A stretch of 38,274 nucleotides of DNA, taken from positions 1 to 38,274 of the forward strand of contig JABDFS010000025.1 in the NCBI GenBank assembly GCA_013286425.1, in the 5' to 3' direction. Position 1 is the first letter of the stretch. Each line of letters begins with the position of its first letter. A model generated the notes under the pieces. That model worked only from the letters and a program-made list of their open reading frames with translations. It searched no databases and was not told where the DNA came from. The DNA is from Bacteroidota bacterium (GTDB lineage Bacteria; Bacteroidota; Bacteroidia; Chitinophagales; Chitinophagaceae). Below are positions 17,077 through 25,690 of this stretch, piece after piece. Made by a program: the position numbers and the translations under genes.

Positions 17077-17184
17077 AGCCCTGGTTTTTATTTTAAACTT
17101 ACGCCAGCAAAGTTTAAAGAACTGCAAAATAATTTGAAAGGCAATTGTTGCATCTTGCACGATTTAATTTTATAAAAACAATTC

Positions 17185-17868
17185 ATGGGCGAAGCAGAGA
17201 TAAATGCATTCAATAAAACCATCATTATTCATTCGCATATTATTACTTATGGCAACGTTGCGAATGAACAACTCACTGAATCAATAAGAGATGAAATTGA
17301 AACCATGTGGAATGAACCACAAGGTTTCATCAATATAAAGCGTGATTCATTTCTTGTTCGTTTTCACATAACCTCAGAGTTGAAACCGTTTATAGATATA
17401 GATGAAATTGTGATGAACACGGATGCATGCAATAATTATTTCCGTATTGAAGAATATGCAAGTGGCAATATTTCTTTTGTTGACGGGCCTGGCAGCAACA
17501 CCGGTTATTTCATGCTTGAAAATTTATACAAAGGTTCAACAACAGCAGCGCATGAATATGGCCACACACTTGGTCTTGAGCATCCATTCGATCTTGATAT
17601 CCGCGGTAAAGGTGTCCCCGCAATTATGTACCCGAGAGGAACGTTAGTGGATGCGCAATATCAATATGATCCTTCAAAACCTGCAGGTGTAAAAGGCGGA
17701 ACAATGCACCCGATGTATCGCAAGGTTTTTAAAGAAGATATTGCTGCGTTGAGATTAGAAAGGCTTCGTTTCAAAAATGATAAAGCTGTTGTTGGCGATT
17801 TTACGAATGTATACCATCAGCAACACGGCAGGCCCAATCCAAATAACATGACCGCAGATGCTTTGTGA
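17185..17868 (+). CDS. Metzincin-like zinc metalloprotease without a signal peptide
   Basis: The 227-residue protein has the full metzincin zinc site HEYGHTLGLEH at 123-133 (HExxHxxGxxH), and a Met-turn candidate IMYPRG with Met148, fifteen residues after the third histidine. The N-terminal half (TIIIHSHIITYGNVANEQLTESIRDEIETMWN) looks like the upper subdomain strands and helix. No signal peptide, membrane segment or lipobox is seen, and no propeptide cysteine switch. It is therefore predicted to be cytoplasmic, or exported by a route not visible here. It is divergent from the Tat oxidoreductase and followed 79 bp later by a small protein of unknown function. The substrate is unknown. Confidence 0.75.
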   Translation: MGEAEINAFNKTIIIHSHIITYGNVANEQLTESIRDEIETMWNEPQGFINIKRDSFLVRFHITSELKPFIDIDEIVMNTDACNNYFRIEEYASGNISFVDGPGSNTGYFMLENLYKGSTTAAHEYGHTLGLEHPFDLDIRGKGVPAIMYPRGTLVDAQYQYDPSKPAGVKGGTMHPMYRKVFKEDIAALRLERLRFKNDKAVVGDFTNVYHQQHGRPNPNNMTADAL

Positions 17869-17947
17869 TTATCATTAATGATTATTTAAAGATAGCCGCT
17901 TGTTCATTTTTGGTATATTTACTGCTGCTATCCTTCAAATAACATTT

Positions 17948-18352
17948 ATGTTCAATGAAATTCTACAGCTTGTAAAAGAGCACCTGGGAAACTCTCCTGA
18001 AATTGCGAACCAAATACCGGATGATAAAAAAGACGCTGTTTATAATGAGATATCTACTCATCTACACAGCGGATTAAAAAATGATCAGTCTTTACCTGGC
18101 GGAACGGGAAATATTTTATCAATGCTTGAAAATGCAGTTTCGTCAGATAACCCGCTCGTGCATGCAATTGAAGGCGGAATTGTGGGAAGCCTTGCCAGTA
18201 AGTTTGGATTATCACCTGCAATCACGGGTGCTGTTGCCGGCGCTTTACCGGGCCTGCTTCAAAAATATGCCCACAGGGCAGCAGATCCGAATGATCCAGG
18301 CATAACATTAAACCAACCGGAAACATTACCACCGCAGAACAAACCTGAGTGA
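17948..18352 (+). CDS. Small Gly/Ala-rich protein of unknown function
   Basis: The 134-residue protein is not recognised with confidence. The start at ATG 17948 gives MFNEILQLVKEHLGNSPEIANQIPDDKKDAV. Starting at 17900 would add an unlikely 16-residue stretch. The middle has repeated short helices rich in Gly and Ala (GGIVGSLASKFGLSPAITGAVAGALPGLLQKYA), and the end is a proline/asparagine-rich tail. The overall look is somewhat like DUF937/YidB-type small proteins, but the match is weak. It is followed 28 bp later by the BON lipoprotein gene, so the two are probably co-transcribed. Confidence 0.6.
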   Translation: MFNEILQLVKEHLGNSPEIANQIPDDKKDAVYNEISTHLHSGLKNDQSLPGGTGNILSMLENAVSSDNPLVHAIEGGIVGSLASKFGLSPAITGAVAGALPGLLQKYAHRAADPNDPGITLNQPETLPPQNKPE

Positions 18353-18380
18353 TGTAATTTCTTTCACTAAAACATATAAT

Positions 18381-18728
18381 ATGAAACACCTGAAATTTGC
18401 AGCATTGCTTTTGTTCTTTGCTTCAAGCATTGCTATGTTTTCCTGCAAAGGAAAATCCAGTACAACAAATACTGACACTACAGAAATAGCACCGCCTGTT
18501 GATACAACAACGATGCAGCCTGCACCTGTAGTTATTTCTCCCGATGATTCCCTAAACTCAATGGTTAAAGATGCTATTAAAGATTATCCCGGCGTTAATG
18601 CCGCAGTAAGCAATGGTGAAGTAACGCTTACCGGTGATATCACCCGCGATAAACTGCCAAAACTTATGATGGCAGTTAACGCAATACATCCGAAAAAAGT
18701 GAACAATAATTTAACCATCAAAAAATAA
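18381..18728 (+). CDS. BON-domain lipoprotein
   Basis: The 115-residue protein has a lipoprotein signal, MKHLKFAALLLFFASSIAMFSC, with the lipidated Cys at 22 followed by KGKSS. A Thr/Pro-rich linker leads to a BON domain: LNSMVKDAIKDYPGVNAAVSNGEVTLTGDITRDKLPKLMMAVNAI, with the conserved glycine and the G-x-V-x-L-x-G strand. BON domains bind phospholipid or contact other envelope proteins, as in OsmY. It should be anchored in the outer or inner membrane facing the periplasm. The stop is 4 bp before the SH3b gene, so the pair is in one operon. Confidence 0.85.
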   Translation: MKHLKFAALLLFFASSIAMFSCKGKSSTTNTDTTEIAPPVDTTTMQPAPVVISPDDSLNSMVKDAIKDYPGVNAAVSNGEVTLTGDITRDKLPKLMMAVNAIHPKKVNNNLTIKK

Positions 18729-18732
18729 TTTT

Positions 18733-19149
18733 ATGGCATTGCAAGACAAGTACAAAGAATTGATCGATGCTGCGAATGCAGCAGCCGTAAGCAATTTGCA
18801 GGTACGTGAACAGGATAATGTTTTATATGTTGATGGCAGCACATCAAATGGCAGTGTTAAAGATGACCTGTGGAATATTTATAACAAGATTGATCCTGAT
18901 TTCAGGAGCGGTGACCTTGTGCTTAATATTGATGCATCTGCTGCTGCCGGAACCAAGGCAAAGGTTACTACAGAGTCATCTAACTTAAATATTCGTAAAG
19001 GCCCGGGCACCGACCAGCAAATAATTGGTAAAGCTGCACATGATGAAATAGTGAATGTAGTCAGCAGGCCGAATGAACAATGGAGCCTGATACGCACAGA
19101 TAAAGGAGAAGAAGGTTATGTGTATTCGCAATATCTCACGCAGGTATAA
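18733..19149 (+). CDS. SH3b-domain protein with N-terminal BON-like region
   Basis: The 138-residue protein has two parts. Residues 1-70 (LQVREQDNVLYVDGSTSNGSVKDDLWNIYNKIDPDFRSGDLVLNID) resemble a BON-like alpha/beta unit. Residues about 77-138 form a bacterial SH3 domain: SSNLNIRKGPGTDQQIIGKAAHDEIVNVV, then WSLIRTDKGEEGYVYSQYL. The LNIRKGPG motif is the SH3_3 hallmark. No signal peptide is visible, so it may be cytoplasmic. It follows the BON lipoprotein by 4 bp and ends in a strong terminator, which closes the operon. Confidence 0.8.
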   Translation: MALQDKYKELIDAANAAAVSNLQVREQDNVLYVDGSTSNGSVKDDLWNIYNKIDPDFRSGDLVLNIDASAAAGTKAKVTTESSNLNIRKGPGTDQQIIGKAAHDEIVNVVSRPNEQWSLIRTDKGEEGYVYSQYLTQV

Positions 19150-19170
19150 TCAGGCAATATTATAAAAAGC

Positions 19171-19200
19171 AAAAAGTCCATCTCGCGATGGACTTTTTTT
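19171..19200 (+). terminator. Strong intrinsic terminator after the BON/SH3b operon
   Basis: A perfect 12-bp stem AAAAAGTCCATC / GATGGACTTTTT with loop TCGC runs into a T tract to 19200. It lies 22 bp after the SH3b stop. Confidence 0.9.
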
Positions 19201-19361
19201 GTCAGTCATAGGTAGCATTGTAATTAATGTTTTCAGAGAGTACATATCTATCGTAAATAAAATAACCAGGGAAACATTCCTGTTTAAATAAATTATGAAT
19301 GTGCGGTTTTCATTTTAAATAAACCTTACCAAAATCTTCTTTATCGTGAATTTATACATAG

Positions 19362-19369
19362 TAGCTTTG
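19362..19369 (+). promoter_or_regulatory. -7 element TAGCTTTG for gldF
   Basis: TAGCTTTG fits TAnnTTTG exactly and ends five bases before the gldF ATG. A weak -33 (TTTA) is at 19340-19343. Position implies a leaderless or near-leaderless message. Confidence 0.45.
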
Positions 19370-19374
19370 GCGCT

Positions 19375-20097
19375 ATGTGGATGATCTGCAAAAAAGAATG
19401 GAATCAATTCTTCAGCAGCCTTACCGGTTATATTGCATTGATTGTTTTTCTTCTGTTAAACGGTTTAATATTTTTTGTTTTCCCTTCATCAAGCCTGCTT
19501 GATTTTGGTTATGCTTCGCTTGATGGTTTCTTTTCACTTGCACCATGGGTATTATTGTTTCTGATTCCAACCATAACGATGCGCAGCCTTGCAGATGAAT
19601 ACAAAGGCGGCACATTTGAATTATTAAAAACATTGCCGCTCACTTCTTCGCAAATTGTTTGGGGAAAATTCTTCGGCGCGTTGTTGATCGTATTGCTTGC
19701 GTTAATTCCAACAACCATATATTCATTTTCATTGCAGCATTTAAGCGCAGCCGGCGGCATTGATGTGGGTGCCACAACAGGCAGTTACATTGGGTTGTTT
19801 TTATTGGGTGCTGTTTTTACTTCTGTTGGTTTGTGTGCCAGCAGTTTTACCAACAATACAGTTATTGCATTTATCAGCGGTGCTTTTGTTTGTTTGATCT
19901 TGTACACAGGATTTGATGCCATCAGCCAGTTATCTTTTTTTTCAAACGGGCTTGATTATTATGTGCAGATGCTCGGCATCAACTTTCATTATAAAAGCAT
20001 AAGTAAAGGTGTGATTAATATAAGAGATATAATCTACTTCTTCGCCATTATTATTTTTTTTATTGCTATTACAAAACGAAATATTGAAAGCAGGTAA
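19375..20097 (+). CDS. gldF: Gliding motility-associated ABC transporter permease GldF
   Basis: The 240-residue inner-membrane protein has about six membrane segments. It carries the ABC-2 coupling motif SLADEYKGGTFELLKTLPLTSSQIVWGKF, typical of GldF, and opens with MWMICKKEWNQFFSSLTGYIAL. It is followed by gldG with a one-base overlap (the last A of TAA is the first of ATG), the normal gldF-gldG arrangement. With GldA, GldF and GldG form an ABC complex linked to gliding in Flavobacterium, but homologues are also present in non-gliders. The gldA ATPase gene is not adjacent. The start at 19375 gives MWM; the next Met (19381) is an alternative. Confidence 0.93.
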   Translation: MWMICKKEWNQFFSSLTGYIALIVFLLLNGLIFFVFPSSSLLDFGYASLDGFFSLAPWVLLFLIPTITMRSLADEYKGGTFELLKTLPLTSSQIVWGKFFGALLIVLLALIPTTIYSFSLQHLSAAGGIDVGATTGSYIGLFLLGAVFTSVGLCASSFTNNTVIAFISGAFVCLILYTGFDAISQLSFFSNGLDYYVQMLGINFHYKSISKGVINIRDIIYFFAIIIFFIAITKRNIESR

Positions 20098-21857
20098 TGA
20101 AAGTGCATGCAACTCCTATAAGAAGAAAATACGGCCCGCTTGTATTGCTTGTTGTGTTGTTGGCTGTAATATTTGCATCCAATGCTTTGCGTTACCGTAT
20201 TGACCTTACTGCAGAAAAACGTTTCAGCTTAAATGAGTCAACAAAAAAATTATTAAGCAATGTTGATTCAACCGTAAACATTACTGTTTTTCTTGCAGGG
20301 GATTTGCCTTCTGATTATAAAAAACTAAGCATTGCCACTAACGATCTGCTTTCCGAATTCAGAGACCTCAGCAATAATAATATTCATTTCAAATTTGAAA
20401 AGCCGGGAGAGAATTTAAGTGACAGTGACCGCATGCATTTATACGACAGCCTGCAGCACATGGGTGTTGTGTTTGAACAAAACACGGATGCATCAACCAA
20501 TGAAAAATCAACACAGCAATTAATTATTCCCGCCGCCATTGTTGAATATGGAGGTTACAGGCCTGTTGCTGTTGACCTGCGCAGCAGCCGCACCGTTTTT
20601 AAAAATTATAATGTAGTGAATGATGAGCCGCAGGAAGATAAAGAAGCAACATTGAATGCAGCCGAGGCTTTGCTTGAGTATAAATTTGCAAACGCTATTG
20701 ATAAACTCACACGAAAAAATGTTCCCACAGTTGCTTATTGCGTTGGCAATGGTGAAGCAGGCCCGCAAAATGTAGACGACCTTTTAAAAAGTTTGAACAG
20801 TGATTATCGTCTTGCATTGTTTGATTTAAGCCAGGCGTATCCAAATCCGCAATTCATCAATACATTACTGATAGTAAAACCTACAGTTCCTTTTACTGAT
20901 GAAGACAAGCTTAAGCTTGATCAATATGTAACCCACGGCGGAAAAATTATCTGGTGTATTGATAAGTTATATGCAGAGCTTGATAGTTTAATGCGCAGCC
21001 AGGCAGATTTTGTTGCGTTTGACCGCAACTTAAACCTGGACGATATTTTATTCCGTTATGGTGTGCGCATCAACGGCAATCTTTTACAGGATCTAAACTG
21101 CAGTAAGATTCCGTTGGTTACAGGTTATAATGCAGATGGAAGCCCGCGCATGCAACGTTTTCCATGGCCATATTACCCATTTCTTTCAGCACCCAACAAT
21201 AACATTGTATCTAAAAATTTAGACCGCGTTTTATCCATCTTTCCTTCAAGCATTGATACGATAAAAGCGCCTGGTATTACAAAAACAATTTTATTGTCGA
21301 GTGATACATCAAGCCGATTGATCAGTTCGCCCGCTATTGTAAGTATTAATAAAATAATGGATGACATCAGCACTGAAAACTTTGCATCCTACGATGAACA
21401 TTATATTCCTGTTGTTGTTTTGCTGGAAGGAAAATTCAACTCACTGTATGCAAACCGTGTTACACAAAGCGTGAAAGATTCTGTTGGTAAAGCATTAGGG
21501 CAACCGTTTGCATCAATCAATACAAATCCGACACAACAAATTGTAATGAGTGATGCAGATATTGTAACCAACGAAGTAAGCAACACTACCGGACCATTAC
21601 CAATGGGCGAACTGCCATTTGAAAATTACCGCTTTGCCAACCGTGAATTCTTTCTGAACTGCGTTGATTATTTAACCAGCACCAGCGGCATATTTGAAAG
21701 CCGTAATAAAGATTTTACGCTTCGTCTTTTAGACAAAAAGAAAGTTGAAGACCAAAAGCTAAACTGGCAACTCATAAACATTTGCCTTCCCATCGCAATA
21801 ATTATTTTATTCGGATTAATCTTCCAATGGAGAAGAAAAAATAGTTTTGGAATGTAA
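20097..21857 (+). CDS. gldG: Gliding motility-associated ABC transporter substrate-binding protein GldG
   Basis: The 586-residue protein has an N-terminal membrane anchor (GPLVLLVVLLAVIFASNAL). A large extracytoplasmic region of the ABC_transp_aux type follows: RYRIDLTAEKRFSLNESTKKLLSNVDSTVNITVFLAGDLPSDYKKL is the diagnostic start. A C-terminal membrane helix (LINICLPIAIIILFGLIFQW) lies near residue 565. Length and order match GldG. It is translationally coupled to gldF and followed 12 bp later by terC on the same strand. The role is as the non-ATPase partner of GldF; the transported cargo has not been identified for this family as far as I know. Confidence 0.93.
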   Translation: MKVHATPIRRKYGPLVLLVVLLAVIFASNALRYRIDLTAEKRFSLNESTKKLLSNVDSTVNITVFLAGDLPSDYKKLSIATNDLLSEFRDLSNNNIHFKFEKPGENLSDSDRMHLYDSLQHMGVVFEQNTDASTNEKSTQQLIIPAAIVEYGGYRPVAVDLRSSRTVFKNYNVVNDEPQEDKEATLNAAEALLEYKFANAIDKLTRKNVPTVAYCVGNGEAGPQNVDDLLKSLNSDYRLALFDLSQAYPNPQFINTLLIVKPTVPFTDEDKLKLDQYVTHGGKIIWCIDKLYAELDSLMRSQADFVAFDRNLNLDDILFRYGVRINGNLLQDLNCSKIPLVTGYNADGSPRMQRFPWPYYPFLSAPNNNIVSKNLDRVLSIFPSSIDTIKAPGITKTILLSSDTSSRLISSPAIVSINKIMDDISTENFASYDEHYIPVVVLLEGKFNSLYANRVTQSVKDSVGKALGQPFASINTNPTQQIVMSDADIVTNEVSNTTGPLPMGELPFENYRFANREFFLNCVDYLTSTSGIFESRNKDFTLRLLDKKKVEDQKLNWQLINICLPIAIIILFGLIFQWRRKNSFGM

Positions 21858-21869
21858 TATTGCAACACT

Positions 21870-22826
21870 ATGTCAAGAGATACGATCAGCTATATTGTTT
21901 TCGGAATAGTATTATCGCTCGCATTAGTGCTTGATTTAGGACTGCTGAGTAAAAAAAATAAAAAGGTTACTTTAAAACAAGCCTTGCAGCAAACTATTTT
22001 CTGGGTAATACTTGCACTGGCTTTTTTTGCATTCTTATGGATTGAAGATGGCCACAAACCTGCGCTCGAATATATAAGCGCTTACTTAATGGAATGGAGC
22101 CTGAGCATCGATAATATTTTTGTATTCATTTTAATTTTCACTTCTTTTTCTGTTGATGAAAAATATTACTCGCGCGTTTTGCTGATAGGCATTTTAATGG
22201 CAATTATATTTCGTGTGGCGTTCATCACAATCGGCGTAGCATTGGTGCAACGCTTTGAATGGATACTATACATCTTCGGTGTATTCCTCGTTTATACCGG
22301 AATCAAAATGTTCTCTTCAAAAGAAGAAGATGAGTTTAATGCAGAAACATCAGGTGCGTACAAATTTGTAAAAAGAATTTTCCCGATAACAAATACGGAT
22401 GGCGGCGGCAAATTCCGGATAACAGAAAACGGCAAACGCATGTACACCACTTTGTTTGTTGTTGTAATGATGCTGGCAAGCATTGACCTTGTGTTTGCAT
22501 TGGATTCAATACCTGCAGTAATGGGTATTTCAAGAGACAGGATGGTAATTTACACTTCAAACATTTTTGCAGTACTTGGTTTGCGCAGTTTATTCTTTTT
22601 ACTAAAAGGCGCCGTTGCAAAATTTGATTATTTACAACAAGGCATTGCTATTGTGCTTGTGTTCATCGGCGTTAAAATGCTTTGTGCACATTGGGTTGAG
22701 CAATGGATTGATTCCAACACACAAATATTTATTTCACTCGGTGTTATACTTGTCTGCATTACCAGTTCTATTTTGTTTTCAATGTATAAGAACAAACAAA
22801 AAGCAAAAGCAGAAATCAACCGGTAA
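21870..22826 (+). CDS. TerC-family integral membrane protein (Alx/TerC type)
   Basis: The 318-residue protein has eight to nine membrane segments and the TerC signature WSLSIDNIFVFILIFTSF near residue 75, with the acidic residue in SIDN. MLASIDLVFALDSIPAVMGIS is the second repeat motif with its two aspartates. A charged cytoplasmic loop lies between (FSSKEEDEFNAETSGAYKFVKRIF). The family includes Alx and MntP-like manganese exporters and tellurite-resistance proteins, and metal export is the best current idea. The gene starts 12 bp after gldG and so is probably on the same transcript. No alkaline or manganese riboswitch was seen upstream. Confidence 0.93.
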   Translation: MSRDTISYIVFGIVLSLALVLDLGLLSKKNKKVTLKQALQQTIFWVILALAFFAFLWIEDGHKPALEYISAYLMEWSLSIDNIFVFILIFTSFSVDEKYYSRVLLIGILMAIIFRVAFITIGVALVQRFEWILYIFGVFLVYTGIKMFSSKEEDEFNAETSGAYKFVKRIFPITNTDGGGKFRITENGKRMYTTLFVVVMMLASIDLVFALDSIPAVMGISRDRMVIYTSNIFAVLGLRSLFFLLKGAVAKFDYLQQGIAIVLVFIGVKMLCAHWVEQWIDSNTQIFISLGVILVCITSSILFSMYKNKQKAKAEINR

Positions 22827-22889
22827 ATTCTTTGAATTAATCTTTTTTGGTTACCGGCAAATGAACTGATAGCATCTTCGTGGAGCCTG

Positions 22890-22908
22890 TCCCGCACCCG
22901 ATGCGGGA
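22890..22908. repeat. REP-like hairpin TCCCGCA-CCCGA-TGCGGGA
   Basis: A perfect 7-bp stem with a five-base loop lies in the gap between terC and the convergent receptor gene. Shape and loop match the hairpin at 3062-3080. Confidence 0.65.
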
Positions 22909-22989
22909 TCGCAACACTGCAACTGCAGTTCAGGTATTGAACTTCAGTTTCCTGTTTAAAGCTTTTAATTAAAAACAATCGCTTTTTAT

Positions 22990-25479
22990 TTATCCTGCAC
23001 TGGCATTATTGCCCCCATTATCTTCAGGGCTGTCTTTATCATCTTTATCTTTCTTAAAATCAAGTTTGCCAAACTTCCATGTAAAATTCACGCCAAAAGA
23101 ACGGAAAGGGATTTCGCGTACACTGTTGGTTATAAAATTTGTTCCGTATAAAATAGTTGGCTGCTTTACATATTCACTAAGGAAATTGGTAGCAGTAAAT
23201 GCAATGCTTGCTTTTTTATTCCACAGTTGTTTGCGTGCTGCAAGCGTGTAAGATGTGAAGGAAGGATATTTCCCCTGCAGTTCATTTCTTGCCGAATTAA
23301 AGTTGCCAAAAAATTCTGCCGATAAAGTTTTGCTGAACTGATACGTTGCATTCAGATTGAAGCGGTAATTATAACTCACCGGGCTTCTGCCTGAATCAAT
23401 ATTGTTCAATATATGCCTCCTGAAAAAGAAAACATTTGTTCTCAGGTTAAGCTTATCATTCAATTTTAATGTTCCGAAAAAACTAATGCCTGCATTTTTT
23501 TCAACACCAACATTTTCTCTTGTGTTTACAGAAACATTTTTATACACTGTATCGCCAACCGGTAACGAAGTATAAAAAGTTGTGTAAGGTTGAATATCGT
23601 CATTGCTTACGCGATAAAAAGCGCTAACCATAAAAGAACCAAACTGGCCATAATCATGATTGTATGCAAGTTCAATGCGGTTGCCTGTTTCAGGCTTTAA
23701 ATAAGGATTGCCTGCCGTAATATTTTTAGGATCACTTGTATTAATAAAAGGATTCAGGTCTTCGTAATCAGGCCGGTTAATACGCTTTGAATAATTCAGT
23801 TTTACGCTTTGATTGTTGGGCAATTTCTTAAGCAAATAAAACGAAGGAACCCAGGTATTATAACCTGGCGTTGAAACCTGTTGCTCAGCCTGTGAAAAAT
23901 ATACATTGATCTCCGTGCGTTCAAACCTGGAACCTGCTTTTACATCAAACCATGTGCTTACAGGAAAACTTAATTCAGCGTAAGCTGCATACACTGTTTG
24001 TTTATAGCTCAGGTAATTGGATAAAGAACTATCATAAAAATAGTTCTTGCCAACAGGGTCGAGCGCGTATATATCGGAGTTGCTGGTATTATTATCGAAT
24101 GTAAAATCAGCGCCTGCATCAAAGTTCACTTTGTCAGAAAAAGGTTGTGTGTAATCTATTTCAAGTTCAGTTTCCCTTTGTTTTCCTGCATTGTTATTAT
24201 TGATGCCATAAAAAACAGAATCGTGCGGCAATAAAGTCTGATAATTATTCACGCCATAATTATTGTTGCCAAGGCTTGTGCTTAAATCTACTTCAAGCGA
24301 CTGGTCTTCTTTTTTAAACGTGCGCTTATAATCAAGCTCTGCGTCTACAGAGTGAAATACAAATTTGTTACTGAAATTATTTGTAGAAAGTATATCTGTG
24401 ATGGCTGAATCATTGTTGAATGGAATTGATTTCTGTTCCTGGCCTGTAACTCCGTGACCCGAATTTTGAAACCTGTTATAGTTTACGTTTCCGTTGAAGT
24501 TATTATACTTTTTAAACGTCCAGTCAAAACCCAAACCGGATTGTACGCCGTATCTTTTAGTTTTTGGTTCGCTTTGCTGGCTTAACAGGTTAACCACTTT
24601 TGCAGTTGTGTCTGTTGTGGTGCGCAGCGATGAAGAAGGTGTTACTGCAGCAAGCCTTCCGTTGGCACTGGCAAAAGCATTCAAACCAAAATTGCCCCTG
24701 CGCATAGTTATATTGAATGAGCCGTTCTCAAGCCTTGTTCCCACCGATGCAGACAGGTTACCATTAATACCCTGCACTCTTGATTTTTTCAGAATGATAT
24801 TGATGATGCCACCCATGCCCTGTGCATCATATTTTGCCCCGGGATTGGTTATGACTTCTATGCTTTTTATCTGGCTTGAAGGAATGGATTGCAACACATC
24901 GGCAATGTTGCTGCCGAATGCAGTAGATGGTTTGCCATCAATTAAAAAACGGATGCCGCTGTTGCCGGCAAGTTCAACATTACCATCAGCATCAACAGAA
25001 ACCTGCGGCACTTTTTTCAACACATCTGTTGCAACGCCGCCTTGAGATGTAATGTCGTTCTCTGCATTGTAAACGATCTTATCAATTTTTGTTTCTACCA
25101 GTTTTGTTTGTGCCGTAACAACAACATCTTTCAAAGTATTGTTGCTTTTTTGCAAAACAACAATGCCAACACTTTGCGGAATATGACTTTCACCAACACG
25201 AAAACCATTCATTATTTTTTTTGTGTAACCAATAGATTCGAATGAAATAATATAAGCGCCTGCATCAACACCTGTAATTTTAAAATAGCCGAGGCTGTCG
25301 GTTGTTGAACCATTTATCACCTTCTTTGTTGCAGCATCAGTTAAAGTAATGGTTGCATATTCAACGGGTAGTTTTGAAATGCTGTCAATAATGCTGCCTG
25401 CAATAATATTATTGCTTTGCGCATGCATCGCCGAAAGGAAAATAAAATTTATTGTAAAAAGTACAATTATTTTTTGCAT
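22990..25479 (-). CDS. TonB-dependent-receptor-type outer-membrane barrel with carboxypeptidase-regulatory-like domain
   Basis: The 829-residue protein has a signal peptide (MQKIIVLFTINFIFLSAMHAQ). A carboxypeptidase-D regulatory-like beta domain at about 25-105 includes IAGSIIDSISKLPVEYATITLTD. A plug domain lies at about 115-230: DVVVTAQTKLVETKIDKIVYN, then GIRFLIDGKPSTAFG and IEVITNPGAKYDAQGMGGIINIILKK. A long barrel of the outer-membrane beta-barrel family 3 type follows, with LNYSKRINRPDYEDLNPF. The lysine/aspartate-rich tail (DFKKDKDDKDSPEDNGG) is probably periplasmic or disordered. There is no adjacent SusD-like gene, so a glycan-import role is not supported; the ligand is unknown. Confidence 0.9.
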   Translation of the reverse strand: MQKIIVLFTINFIFLSAMHAQSNNIIAGSIIDSISKLPVEYATITLTDAATKKVINGSTTDSLGYFKITGVDAGAYIISFESIGYTKKIMNGFRVGESHIPQSVGIVVLQKSNNTLKDVVVTAQTKLVETKIDKIVYNAENDITSQGGVATDVLKKVPQVSVDADGNVELAGNSGIRFLIDGKPSTAFGSNIADVLQSIPSSQIKSIEVITNPGAKYDAQGMGGIINIILKKSRVQGINGNLSASVGTRLENGSFNITMRRGNFGLNAFASANGRLAAVTPSSSLRTTTDTTAKVVNLLSQQSEPKTKRYGVQSGLGFDWTFKKYNNFNGNVNYNRFQNSGHGVTGQEQKSIPFNNDSAITDILSTNNFSNKFVFHSVDAELDYKRTFKKEDQSLEVDLSTSLGNNNYGVNNYQTLLPHDSVFYGINNNNAGKQRETELEIDYTQPFSDKVNFDAGADFTFDNNTSNSDIYALDPVGKNYFYDSSLSNYLSYKQTVYAAYAELSFPVSTWFDVKAGSRFERTEINVYFSQAEQQVSTPGYNTWVPSFYLLKKLPNNQSVKLNYSKRINRPDYEDLNPFINTSDPKNITAGNPYLKPETGNRIELAYNHDYGQFGSFMVSAFYRVSNDDIQPYTTFYTSLPVGDTVYKNVSVNTRENVGVEKNAGISFFGTLKLNDKLNLRTNVFFFRRHILNNIDSGRSPVSYNYRFNLNATYQFSKTLSAEFFGNFNSARNELQGKYPSFTSYTLAARKQLWNKKASIAFTATNFLSEYVKQPTILYGTNFITNSVREIPFRSFGVNFTWKFGKLDFKKDKDDKDSPEDNGGNNASAG

Positions 25480-25630
25480 CAGGAATTATAGCGATTAGAA
25501 CCTGGAAATAAGATACCGGTTTGCTGCTTGTGCAGCAAAAATACCATGATGCCCTTAACCTAATTGTTAATAAATCATAATAAAGTATTTGCAGCGAAAA
25601 GCGGTTTAAAGTTTTGAATGTTTGCAAAAC

Positions 25631-25667
25631 AAAACGGGTAATTAGTTTTTAGCTAATCACCCGTTTT
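25631..25667 (-). terminator. Intrinsic terminator of dnaB
   Basis: A 15-bp stem with one mismatch (AAAACGGGTAATTAG against CTAATCACCCGTTTT) lies 23 bp beyond the dnaB stop. Read on the minus strand it continues GTTTTGC after the T-rich stem end. Confidence 0.7.
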
Positions 25668-25690
25668 AAATAATTTATGCAGGCGTAGTT

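Noticed and set aside
24494..25045. 183-residue open frame antisense to the receptor barrel gene
   Set aside because: It is the mirror of a well-supported coding frame with conserved plug-domain motifs, and has no recognisable domain.
22990..25479. SusC-type glycan importer
   Set aside because: There is no SusD-like lipoprotein or glycoside hydrolase nearby, and the barrel looks like the family-3 type rather than SusC.
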